This document shows, one piece after another, positions 25,269-32,452 of a stretch of DNA of 64,000 bases. The stretch's first letter is position 1; the number at the start of each line of letters is the position of its first letter. The notes beneath the pieces are model-generated. The model saw only the letters and a program-made list of their open reading frames with translations, searched no databases and was not told the DNA's origin. Origin of the DNA: Nocardia alni. Lineage in GTDB: Bacteria; Actinomycetota; Actinomycetes; Mycobacteriales; Mycobacteriaceae. A program made the translations under genes and the position numbers. The DNA lies in contig NZ_JAGPOX010000008.1 in the NCBI RefSeq assembly GCF_019038435.1, positions 45,042-109,041 on the forward strand, given 5' to 3'.

Positions 25269-25291
25269 ATCAGTCGTGGCGTCCGACCTAT

Positions 25292-25306
25292 GAGAATGAT
25301 ATTCTC
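25292..25306. promoter_or_regulatory. Operator palindrome GAGAATGATATTCTC
   Basis: Perfect 6+3+6 inverted repeat, identical over all 15 bases to the site at 15087, 61 bp upstream of the SDR start at 25368. An internal TATTCT could serve as -10. Confidence 0.7.
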
Positions 25307-25367
25307 CTCAATGGCGAGCGATGCTCTTGCCTGGCAATTTCACAAGATCATGGAGCGGTGGTACGCA

Positions 25368-26123
25368 ATGGGCGGATCGGTATCGGGCAGGCTGGCCGGG
25401 AAGGTCGCCGTGATCACCGGCGCCGGTTCGGGCATAGGCCGAGCCAGCGCGTTGCTGTTCGCGGCCGAGGGCGCACGGGTCGTATGCGCGGATCTGAGCG
25501 GGCACGAGAAGGAGACCGCCGCCGAGATCGGCGACGCGGCCCTGGCCGTGCATGCGGATGTCGCGCGCGCACAAGATGTTTCGGCCATGATCGACACGGC
25601 CGTCGCACATTTCGGCCGCCTCGACATTTTGTTCAACAACGCCGGGCTCAGCGGCCGGCGCGGTCCGGCGGCCGAGCGCGACGAGGCGGATTTCGACCAC
25701 GTGATCGGCGTGAACCTCAAGGGCGCGTTCCTCGGCATGAAATACGCGATCCCCGCGATGCTCACCGGCGGCGGCGGTTCGGTGATCAGCACCGCCTCGG
25801 CCGCGGGCCTGGTCGGCTGGAAGGATCTGGCGCTGTATTCGGCGGCCAAGGGCGGGGTCGTGCAGCTCACCAAATCCGTCGCCCTGGACTACGCCCGGCA
25901 GAACATCCGGGTCAACGCGATCTGCCCGGGCATGACCTGGACCGGCCTGGCCGGGGGCAACCAGAGCCCGACGCCGCCGCCCGATCTCATCCCGCCGCAG
26001 CCCGTGCACCGCTGGGGTATGCCGCACGAACTCGCCGCCGCCGCACTGTTTCTCGCCAGCGACGAGTCGTCGTTCATCACCGGCACGGCCATTCCGGTCG
26101 ACGGCGGTTACGTCGCACGCTGA
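25368..26123 (+). CDS. SDR family oxidoreductase
   Basis: A 251-residue classical short-chain dehydrogenase. It has TGAGSGIGRASALLFA, Asp in VVCADLSG (suggesting NAD over NADP), NNAG in ILFNNAGLSG, catalytic Ser in ISTASAAG and YSAAK. The C-terminal SSFITGTAIPVDGGYVAR is typical of 3-oxoacyl-ACP-reductase/glucose-dehydrogenase-like members. ATG 25368 is preferred; earlier in-frame starts would translate through the operator region. Strong terminators follow. It is under the GAGAATGATATTCTC site and possibly the divergent TetR. Confidence 0.88.
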   Translation: MGGSVSGRLAGKVAVITGAGSGIGRASALLFAAEGARVVCADLSGHEKETAAEIGDAALAVHADVARAQDVSAMIDTAVAHFGRLDILFNNAGLSGRRGPAAERDEADFDHVIGVNLKGAFLGMKYAIPAMLTGGGGSVISTASAAGLVGWKDLALYSAAKGGVVQLTKSVALDYARQNIRVNAICPGMTWTGLAGGNQSPTPPPDLIPPQPVHRWGMPHELAAAALFLASDESSFITGTAIPVDGGYVAR

Positions 26124-26226
26124 ACGATCCAACCATTCATACAGTTCCACCATCCCGCCACCGGATACCGCCGTCGATACCGGTCGGCTGGACCGAGCCT
26201 CTCGCCTGCGGGGCGTAGCTTCCCAT

Positions 26227-26262
26227 CGAAAGGCAGGCCCCGGATCGGGTGCCTGCCTTTCG
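26227..26262 (+). terminator. Intrinsic terminator hairpin
   Basis: CGAAAGGCAGGC (26227-26238) pairs perfectly with GCCTGCCTTTCG (26251-26262) around a 12-nt loop, about 100 bp past the SDR stop. There is no long T-run, as is usual in actinomycetes. Confidence 0.8.
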
Positions 26263-26302
26263 CATGTGCCGACCGGTCCCGCGGCGCCTTCCCCGCCCAT
26301 AC

Positions 26303-26347
26303 AAGTGGCCGGGGTCCACCTGTTCCACAGGTGAACCCCGGCCACTT
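26303..26347. terminator. Bidirectional terminator hairpin
   Basis: A long hairpin: AAGTGGCCGGGGT at 26303 pairs with ACCCCGGCCACTT ending at 26347, and CACCTGT/ACAGGTG inside extend the stem almost to the loop, with one mismatch. It lies 15 bp from the stop of the convergent CoA-transferase gene, so it can serve both strands. Confidence 0.85.
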
Positions 26348-26361
26348 CGGGCGCGAGGAGA

Positions 26362-27570
26362 CTACGTGACCGCGCCCGCGGCCTTCAGCGCGATGATCCG
26401 ATCCCAGTCCAGACCCAGTTCCAGCAGTACTTCCTCGGTCTGGGCGGCGAACTCGGGTCCCGGACGCAGCTGCGGCGCCGTCACATCGAACTGCACCGGG
26501 CTGGCCACCAGTCGCAGCGAACCCGCCTGGCGCACATATTCGTTGGCGCGCACCTGCGGATCGTCGAGCACCTGCAGCGCGTCCTGCACCGGCGCCCACG
26601 GTCCGGCCAGGGTGCCGAAGCGTTCGGTCCACTCCGCGAGCGTGCGCTCGGCGATCGCCTCACGCAGGATCGCCACGCCCGCTTCGGTGTTCGCGGCGAT
26701 CGCGGCGGCGTCGACGAAGCGCGGATCCTCGGCCAGTTCCGGCCGGTCGATGTGGCGGCACACATCGGCCCAGAACTTCCCCGGCTGCAACATCACGAAC
26801 GACAGGTAGCGGCCGTCCTTGGTGACGTACAGACCCGACAGCGGATTGGTCAGCGCGCCGTGCGCTCCCACGGGCGGGGCCTGCAGAGCCTCTCCGACAT
26901 ACGCGGACAGCGCGATGGTGTGGCCCATCGACCACAGTCCGCTACTGAGCAGCGACACGTCGACGACGGACGTCTCCCCGGTGCGTTCGCGCTTGAGCAA
27001 CGCCGCGGCGATGCCTCCGGCGAGATTCGTGCCGGAAATGGTGTCGCCGAACGCCGGTCCGGGCGGATTGATCACACCATCCACATTGGGCGGGGTGACC
27101 GTCGCCGCGACGCTGCCGCGGCACCAGTAGGCGGTCATGTCGTAGCCGCCCTTGTCCGCCTCCGCGCCACGCGGACCCAGCCCGCTGCCGCGCGCGTAGA
27201 CGATCGACGGGTTCACCGCGCGGATATCGTCCACGTCGATGCCGAATTTGGCACGCGCGGAGGGCAGGAAGTTGGTCAGGAACACATCCGCGGTCTTGGC
27301 CAGCTCGAGGATCAGCTCACGGCCCTCGTCGACCGAGAGGTCCACCCCGACGCTGCGCTTGCCCCGGTTCGCGTGCTCCACATTGGGATTGGGGTCGCTC
27401 TCGACCTTGAACTTGCCGATCTGCCGCAGCCCGCGCTGCGGATCCCCCGTCACCGCGTGCTCGATCTTGATGACGTCCGCGCCCCAATCGGACAGCACCG
27501 CACCGGCCGAGGGCACGAAGCCGTACATCGCGACCTCGAGCACTCGAATTCCATCCAACGGCAAACTCAT
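26362..27570 (-). CDS. CoA transferase, CaiB/BaiF family (class III)
   Basis: A 402-residue class III CoA-transferase moving CoA between carboxylic acids. The N-terminal Rossmann-like segment is LPLDGIRVLEVAMYGFVPSAGAVLSDWGADVIKIEH, followed by NRGKRSVGVDLS and the catalytic-Asp loop KGGYDMTAYW. Length is normal. The ATG at 27570 shares ATGA with the stop of the upstream aldehyde dehydrogenase, so the two are translationally coupled. Together they could oxidise an aldehyde to an acid and then activate it as a CoA thioester without ATP. Confidence 0.9.
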   Translation of the reverse strand: MSLPLDGIRVLEVAMYGFVPSAGAVLSDWGADVIKIEHAVTGDPQRGLRQIGKFKVESDPNPNVEHANRGKRSVGVDLSVDEGRELILELAKTADVFLTNFLPSARAKFGIDVDDIRAVNPSIVYARGSGLGPRGAEADKGGYDMTAYWCRGSVAATVTPPNVDGVINPPGPAFGDTISGTNLAGGIAAALLKRERTGETSVVDVSLLSSGLWSMGHTIALSAYVGEALQAPPVGAHGALTNPLSGLYVTKDGRYLSFVMLQPGKFWADVCRHIDRPELAEDPRFVDAAAIAANTEAGVAILREAIAERTLAEWTERFGTLAGPWAPVQDALQVLDDPQVRANEYVRQAGSLRLVASPVQFDVTAPQLRPGPEFAAQTEEVLLELGLDWDRIIALKAAGAVT

Positions 27571-29033
27571 TGGACCACCGCCGCGGCGAACGTCTTGCAC
27601 TCCAAGAACTCTTCCAAGCCGGCCACACCCATCTCACGCCCGATACCGGACTGTTTGAACCCGCCGAACGGCGCGTCGGCACTGAAGTAGTTACCGCCGT
27701 TGATGCTCATGGTTCCGGTGCGGATGCGCCGAGCCACGGCCAGCGCACGGGACTCGTCCGCGCTGAACACCCCACCGGACAAGCCGTACATCGAGTTGTT
27801 GGCGATGCGCACCGCGTCGTCCTCGTCGTCGAACGGGATCACCGCGAGCACCGGCCCGAAGACCTCCTCCTGCGCGATCTCGCTGTCCGGGTCCACATTG
27901 GCCAGGAGTGTGGGCTGGTAGAAGTATCCGGGCTCCACCTTCTGCCCGCCGAAGGCCAGGCTCGCTCCCGCGGCCACCGCACGCTGCACCATGCCGTCGA
28001 CCTTGTCCCGCTGCCGCTCGCTGATCAGCGGTCCCATATAGGTTTTCGGGTCGCCCGGGTCGCCGACGCGCACCCGGCCGAAGTTCTCGGCGACCAGCGC
28101 GACGATCGCGTCGTGATCCTTGCGCGGCACCAGCAGCCGGGAGGTGAGCGCGCAGCCCTGACCGGCATGGCTGCAGATCGAGAAGGCGGCGAACATCGCG
28201 GTGCTGGCGTAGTCGGCGTCGTCCAGCAGGATCATCGCGGACTTGCCGCCGAGCTCCAGGAATACGCGCTTGAGGGTGTCGCTGGCGGCGGACATGATCT
28301 GCTTGCCGACGGCGGTCGAGCCGGTGAAGGTGACCAGGTCGACGTCCGGGTGGGTGGTCATCCGCTGCCCCACCGAGATATCCGAGGAGGTGAGCACGTT
28401 CACCACACCGGCGGGAATGTCGGTCTGCGCCAGGATCTCTCCGAGGGCCAGCGTGGACAGGGGGGTGTCCGGTGCGCCCTTGAGCACCACCGTGCACCCC
28501 GCCGCGAGCGCGGGCGACAGCTTGGCCAACGCCAGCTGGTGCGGATAGTTGTAGGCCGCGATCGCCGCGACGACGCCCGCGGGCTCCTTCTCTATCCAGC
28601 GACGGTGGGTCTGGCCGCGGATTTCGACGTCGTTCAGGGGTTCGGTGAACGAGTACTTCGGCAGTAGATCGGCGTAGTAGCGCACGATCTCGAACGGGAC
28701 CTCCAGCTGATTGCCGTAGGTGGACTGCCGGGTGGCGCCGACCTCGGCGATGCTCAGCTCGCGCAGTTCTTCCACGTTGTCCCGCAGGGCTTTGTAGAAC
28801 TGGTCCAGACAGTGCTCCCGCAGCGCGGCATCCCTGGACCACTCCGTGGTGTCGAACGCGCGGCGCGCGGCGGCGATGGCGGCGTCGGTCTCGGCGAGCC
28901 CGGCCTCCGGCGCGTAGCCGTAGACCTCGCCGGTGGCCGGATTGAGCGAGGGCGACCTGCCCTCGGTCTCGACCAGCTCACCGTCGATGAGTAGCCGACG
29001 CGTGACGCCGGCCACCTGTTGTTGGGTTGACAT
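27567..29033 (-). CDS. Aldehyde dehydrogenase family protein
   Basis: A 488-residue NAD(P)-dependent aldehyde dehydrogenase. Features: IDGELVETEGRSPSLNPATG, VVAAIAAYNYP, FTGSTAVGKQIM, general-base Glu in LELGGKSAMILL, catalytic Cys in SHAGQGCALTSRLLV, and the C-terminal PFGGFKQSGIGREMG. ATG 29033 has GAGGAG 6 bp upstream; the open frame extends 19 codons further. It is first in a two-gene operon with the CoA transferase. A palindromic operator region at 29060-29088 lies just before the start. Confidence 0.92.
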   Translation of the reverse strand: MSTQQQVAGVTRRLLIDGELVETEGRSPSLNPATGEVYGYAPEAGLAETDAAIAAARRAFDTTEWSRDAALREHCLDQFYKALRDNVEELRELSIAEVGATRQSTYGNQLEVPFEIVRYYADLLPKYSFTEPLNDVEIRGQTHRRWIEKEPAGVVAAIAAYNYPHQLALAKLSPALAAGCTVVLKGAPDTPLSTLALGEILAQTDIPAGVVNVLTSSDISVGQRMTTHPDVDLVTFTGSTAVGKQIMSAASDTLKRVFLELGGKSAMILLDDADYASTAMFAAFSICSHAGQGCALTSRLLVPRKDHDAIVALVAENFGRVRVGDPGDPKTYMGPLISERQRDKVDGMVQRAVAAGASLAFGGQKVEPGYFYQPTLLANVDPDSEIAQEEVFGPVLAVIPFDDEDDAVRIANNSMYGLSGGVFSADESRALAVARRIRTGTMSINGGNYFSADAPFGGFKQSGIGREMGVAGLEEFLECKTFAAAVVQ

Positions 29034-29059
29034 CCCATCTCCTCGCTGAGCGAAAACTT

Positions 29060-29088
29060 CATTCTCTCTATTGGAGAATGATACATTC
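29060..29088. promoter_or_regulatory. Compound operator: CATTCTC-N7-GAGAATG and GAATG-ATA-CATTC
   Basis: Two overlapping inverted repeats, 27 bp upstream of the ALDH start. CATTCTC (29060-29066) and GAGAATG (29074-29080) form a perfect 7+7+7 arrangement, and GAATGATACATTC (29076-29088) is a perfect 5+3+5 palindrome. Both use the GAGAAT/ATTCTC half-site family seen at 9544, 15087 and 25292. The rest of the 240-bp divergent spacer holds the site at 29210 and no gene. Confidence 0.6.
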
Positions 29089-29209
29089 ACAAAGGGTGGT
29101 CAACAGTCACATTTCGCGGACCGCATCCCGTGCGACGCGCTGCGTGCCCAGGTCGGATCCGAGTAGCCCACATCATGATCAGTCCGGCTCTTGCGCGCCT
29201 ATCCGGCGC

Positions 29210-29224
29210 GAGAGTACGGTTCTC
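29210..29224. promoter_or_regulatory. Operator-like palindrome GAGAGTACGGTTCTC
   Basis: Matches GAGAATNNNATTCTC with one substitution in each arm, 49 bp upstream of the SDR at 29273 that begins the long plus-strand operon. With the 29060 site it gives this divergent region one operator per transcription unit, as at 15.1-15.3 kb. Confidence 0.5.
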
Positions 29225-29272
29225 ACTAATCGCAAAGGAGATTCTTTTGCACGCTAGCGCCCAGGAGACGAG

Positions 29273-29980
29273 ATGACGGCGGCGGTTGTCACGGGAGGCG
29301 GCTCCGGCATCGGCCAGGGCATCGTCGAGCGGCTGCGAGCGGACGGGCTGCAGGTGGCAATCCTAGACCTCGTCCCGCCCGCCGACGATAAATTGGCCTA
29401 CACCGCGGACGTCTCCCGGCCCGATCAGATCGACGCGGCGATGAGTGAGATCCGCGCGGCGTTGGGACCGGTGACGGTGCTGGTCAACGCCGCGGGCATG
29501 GAGAAGTACCGTCGATTCAAGAACCTCAGCTTCGAGGAGTGGCAGCGCATCATCGATGTGAATCTGCACGGCGTCTTCCACATGACACAGGCCGTCCTGC
29601 CGGACATGCTCGAAGCCGGATGGGGCCGCATCGTCAACATCTCCTCCTCCAGCACTCATTCGGGTCAGCCGTTCATGAGCGCCTATGTGGCGGCCAAGTC
29701 CGGGCTCAACGGGTTCACCAAATCCCTTGCGCTGGAACTCGGTCCGTCCGGGATCACGGTCAACGCGATCCCACCGGGCTTCATAGACACTCCCATGCTG
29801 CGCCGCTCGGAGGAGAAGCAATTACTCGGCGGCACCATCGCCGATCACGTCCAGCGCACACCGGTGCGCCGGGTCGGCCGCCCCGCTGATATCGCCGCGA
29901 CCTGCGCGTTCCTCATCTCCGAGGACGCCGGGTACATCACCGGTCAGATCATCGGCGTCAACGGCGGCAGAAATACCTGA
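29273..29980 (+). CDS. SDR family oxidoreductase
   Basis: A 235-residue classical SDR, short but complete: TGGGSGIGQGIVERLR, Asp in VAILDLVPP (NAD preference), NAAG in LVNAAGMEKY, catalytic Ser in ISSSSTHSG, YVAAK, and PPGFIDTPM. GGAG precedes ATG 29273. It heads a long plus-strand operon (gaps of 23, 8, 7, 13, 58 and 14 bp) running to the DoxX gene and probably on to 36569. It likely oxidises a hydroxyl or beta-hydroxyacyl group introduced by the operon's P450. Confidence 0.9.
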   Translation: MTAAVVTGGGSGIGQGIVERLRADGLQVAILDLVPPADDKLAYTADVSRPDQIDAAMSEIRAALGPVTVLVNAAGMEKYRRFKNLSFEEWQRIIDVNLHGVFHMTQAVLPDMLEAGWGRIVNISSSSTHSGQPFMSAYVAAKSGLNGFTKSLALELGPSGITVNAIPPGFIDTPMLRRSEEKQLLGGTIADHVQRTPVRRVGRPADIAATCAFLISEDAGYITGQIIGVNGGRNT

Positions 29981-30003
29981 TAGTCAGTTAGGAAGGAACA
30001 GCC

Positions 30004-30867
30004 ATGGGTCGCGTGGAGGGCAAGGTCGCCTTCGTTACCGGGGCCGCCCGAGGTCAGGGCCGCAGTCATGCGGTGCGCCTGGCCGAGGAAGGCGCGGACA
30101 TCATCGCGGTGGACATCTGCCGCGACATCGAGTCCATCAAATACTCTCTGTCCCGGCCGGAGGATCTCGAGGAGACCGCGCGTCTGGTCGAGAAGACCGG
30201 TCGGCGCATCGTCGCCGAGCAGGGCGATGTGCGCGATCGCGCACAGCTGGCCGCGGTGCTCGAACGCGGTGTCGCCGAACTGGGCGGACACCTGGACATC
30301 GTCGTCGCCCAAGCCGGCATCGCCGGGATGAAGGGCGAGCCGCCGTGGCAGGCGTGGACCGACGTGATCGACACCGACCTGCTCGGAGTGATCAACGCGG
30401 TGCAGGCGTCGCTGCCGTATCTGGTGGACGGCGCCTCGGTCATCGCCACAGGCTCGACCGCGGCGCTGATGGATGTGTCCAAGGTGGACCAGGTGGGCAA
30501 GGATCCCGGAGGCGTGGCCTACATGGTCGCCAAACGCCTTCTGTCCCAATATATTCACGAGTTCGCGACGCATATCGCGCCGCGTCGCATTCGGGCCAAC
30601 GTGGTGCACCCCACCAACACCAACACCAACATGCTGCAGAGTGAACCGATGTACCAGTCGTTCCGGCCGGACCTCGAGCATCCCACCCGTGCCGATGCCG
30701 AACCCGCGTTCCATGTGCAGCAGGCGATACCCGTGCCGTGGGTGGAACCGGCGGATATCAGCAATGCCGTGTTGTTCCTGGCCTCGGACGAATCCCGTTT
30801 CGTCACCGGCACACAACTGCGTGTGGACGCCGGAGGCTACCTAAAGTGGTACGACTACCACGTCTGA
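30004..30867 (+). CDS. Mycofactocin-coupled SDR family oxidoreductase
   Basis: A 287-residue SDR of the mycofactocin group: TGAARGQGRSHAVRLAEEG, then the DICRDIESIKYSLSRPEDL insertion, GSTAALMD with the catalytic Ser, and YMVAK as the Tyr-Lys motif. The C-terminal SRFVTGTQLRVDAGGYLKW matches the two paralogues at 1.5-3.2 kb. GGAAGGA precedes ATG 30004. It is followed 8 bp later by a ferredoxin gene. Third member of the family in this window. Confidence 0.9.
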   Translation: MGRVEGKVAFVTGAARGQGRSHAVRLAEEGADIIAVDICRDIESIKYSLSRPEDLEETARLVEKTGRRIVAEQGDVRDRAQLAAVLERGVAELGGHLDIVVAQAGIAGMKGEPPWQAWTDVIDTDLLGVINAVQASLPYLVDGASVIATGSTAALMDVSKVDQVGKDPGGVAYMVAKRLLSQYIHEFATHIAPRRIRANVVHPTNTNTNMLQSEPMYQSFRPDLEHPTRADAEPAFHVQQAIPVPWVEPADISNAVLFLASDESRFVTGTQLRVDAGGYLKWYDYHV

Positions 30868-30875
30868 AAGGTTAA

Positions 30876-31076
30876 GTGACCGTGAAGGTTCAAGTCGACG
30901 CAGACCGATGCCAGGGCCATACGCTCTGCGCGATGATCGCACCGAAGGTGTTCGAACTCAGTGAGATCGATGGCCATTCCTCGCCGATCAGCGAAGAGGT
31001 GCCCGCCGACCAGCAGGACAACGTGCGCGAAGCGGTACGTTCGTGCCCCGAACGCGCGATCTCGATCAGCGAGTGA
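30876..31076 (+). CDS. [3Fe-4S]-type ferredoxin
   Basis: A 66-residue ferredoxin with cysteines in CQGHTLC and RSCPERAI. The position normally holding the fourth cysteine between them is His-Thr, giving the 3Fe-4S pattern common for P450 partners in actinobacteria. Start is GTG 30876, GTG-ACC-GTG-AAG. It lies 7 bp upstream of a P450 gene and almost certainly delivers electrons to it. No ferredoxin reductase gene lies in the window. Confidence 0.92.
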   Translation: MTVKVQVDADRCQGHTLCAMIAPKVFELSEIDGHSSPISEEVPADQQDNVREAVRSCPERAISISE

Positions 31077-31083
31077 GGAACTC

Positions 31084-32439
31084 ATGACCGACAGCATCAC
31101 CGACGCCGAACGGCGCCAGCCGGTCTTCCACTTCGACCGGCATACCCCGCAATACCGCGAACAGTTCCTCGACATCACCACCGAGATGCAGAACGCGTGC
31201 CCGGTCGCCTGGTCCGAGACCTACGAAGGGCACTGGGTCGCGGCGGGCAACCGGGAGGTCTTCGAGCTGGCGCGCAGCCCGCACATCTCGAACGATCACG
31301 ATCCGCACGGGGAACGCCGTGGCTACAAAGGGATTTCGATTCCGACGCCCAAGCGCAGCAACGGCATCCGGGGCGGAATCCTGGAGATGGATCCGCCCGA
31401 GCAGAAGGAACTGCGTTCGGTACTCAATCCGTACCTGTCCCCCGCCGCGGTGCAGCGGTGGATCCCGTTCGTGGACGAGATCGTGCGCGCGGCCATCGAC
31501 GAGCAGATCGAGAGCGGCAGCATCGATTTCGTCGACGAGCTGGCCAATATCGTGCCCGCCGTGCTGACCCTGGCGATGTTGGGCATCCCGCTGCGTAAGT
31601 GGGCGATCTACAACGAGCCCGCCCACGCCTCGGTGTACACCCCGCCCGATTCGCCGGACGTCGCCCGTGTCGCCGAGATGCACCAGCAGATGGGCACGGA
31701 TCTGTTCACCAACTATATGGAGATCAAGCAGGCACCGCGCCCGGGCATGATCCACGCGGTCTCGCAATCGACCTTGCTCGGCGAGCCGATCTCCGATATG
31801 GACGCGCTGGGCATGCTGGCCCTGATCATCGGCGGCGGATTCGACACCACCACCGCCCTGACCGCCCACGCGCTGGAGTGGCTGGGCGAGAATACCGATC
31901 AGCGCGAACTGCTCAGCAAGGAACGGGATCTCATCCTCGACTCGGCGACCGAGGAGTTCCTGCGCTACTTCACCCCCGCGCCCGGCGACGGCCGCACCTT
32001 CGCCGAGGACTGCGAGGTCGGGGGCAAGCGGTTCCGGGAGGGTGAGCGACTGTGGCTGTCCTGGGCCATGGCCAATCGCGACCCGCAGGTGTTCCAGGAT
32101 CCGAACAACCTGGATATGGAGCGAAAGGGCAACCGGCACTACAGCTTCGGCCTGGGCATCCACCGCTGCATCGGCTCGAATATGGCGCGGATGACCTTCA
32201 AGCGAATGCTGACCGCGGTGCTGGACCGCATGCCCGACTATCGCTGTGATCCCGCGGGCACGATGCATTACGACTCCATCGGCGTCATCCAGGGCATGCG
32301 TCACCTGCCTGCCACCTTCACACCGGGTCATCGCCTGGGAGCCGGTCTGGAGGAAACGCTGGAGAAGTTGCAGCGCGCCTGTGATGATCAGCGATTGGCG
32401 GAACCGGTGACCGTGCACAAGGGCGAAGCCCAGATCTGA
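31084..32439 (+). CDS. Cytochrome P450
   Basis: A 451-residue bacterial P450. I-helix: LIIGGGFDTTTALTAHAL with the Asp-Thr pair; K-helix: EEFLRYF (ExxR); haem loop: YSFGLGIHRCIGSNMARM with the Cys ligand. ATG 31084 has GAGGAA upstream and follows its ferredoxin directly. The C-terminal tail (about 30 residues) is slightly longer than average. Probably hydroxylates the carbon skeleton processed by the flanking SDRs and the downstream DUF35-thiolase. Confidence 0.93.
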   Translation: MTDSITDAERRQPVFHFDRHTPQYREQFLDITTEMQNACPVAWSETYEGHWVAAGNREVFELARSPHISNDHDPHGERRGYKGISIPTPKRSNGIRGGILEMDPPEQKELRSVLNPYLSPAAVQRWIPFVDEIVRAAIDEQIESGSIDFVDELANIVPAVLTLAMLGIPLRKWAIYNEPAHASVYTPPDSPDVARVAEMHQQMGTDLFTNYMEIKQAPRPGMIHAVSQSTLLGEPISDMDALGMLALIIGGGFDTTTALTAHALEWLGENTDQRELLSKERDLILDSATEEFLRYFTPAPGDGRTFAEDCEVGGKRFREGERLWLSWAMANRDPQVFQDPNNLDMERKGNRHYSFGLGIHRCIGSNMARMTFKRMLTAVLDRMPDYRCDPAGTMHYDSIGVIQGMRHLPATFTPGHRLGAGLEETLEKLQRACDDQRLAEPVTVHKGEAQI

Positions 32440-32452
32440 GAGGGAAGCGGCT

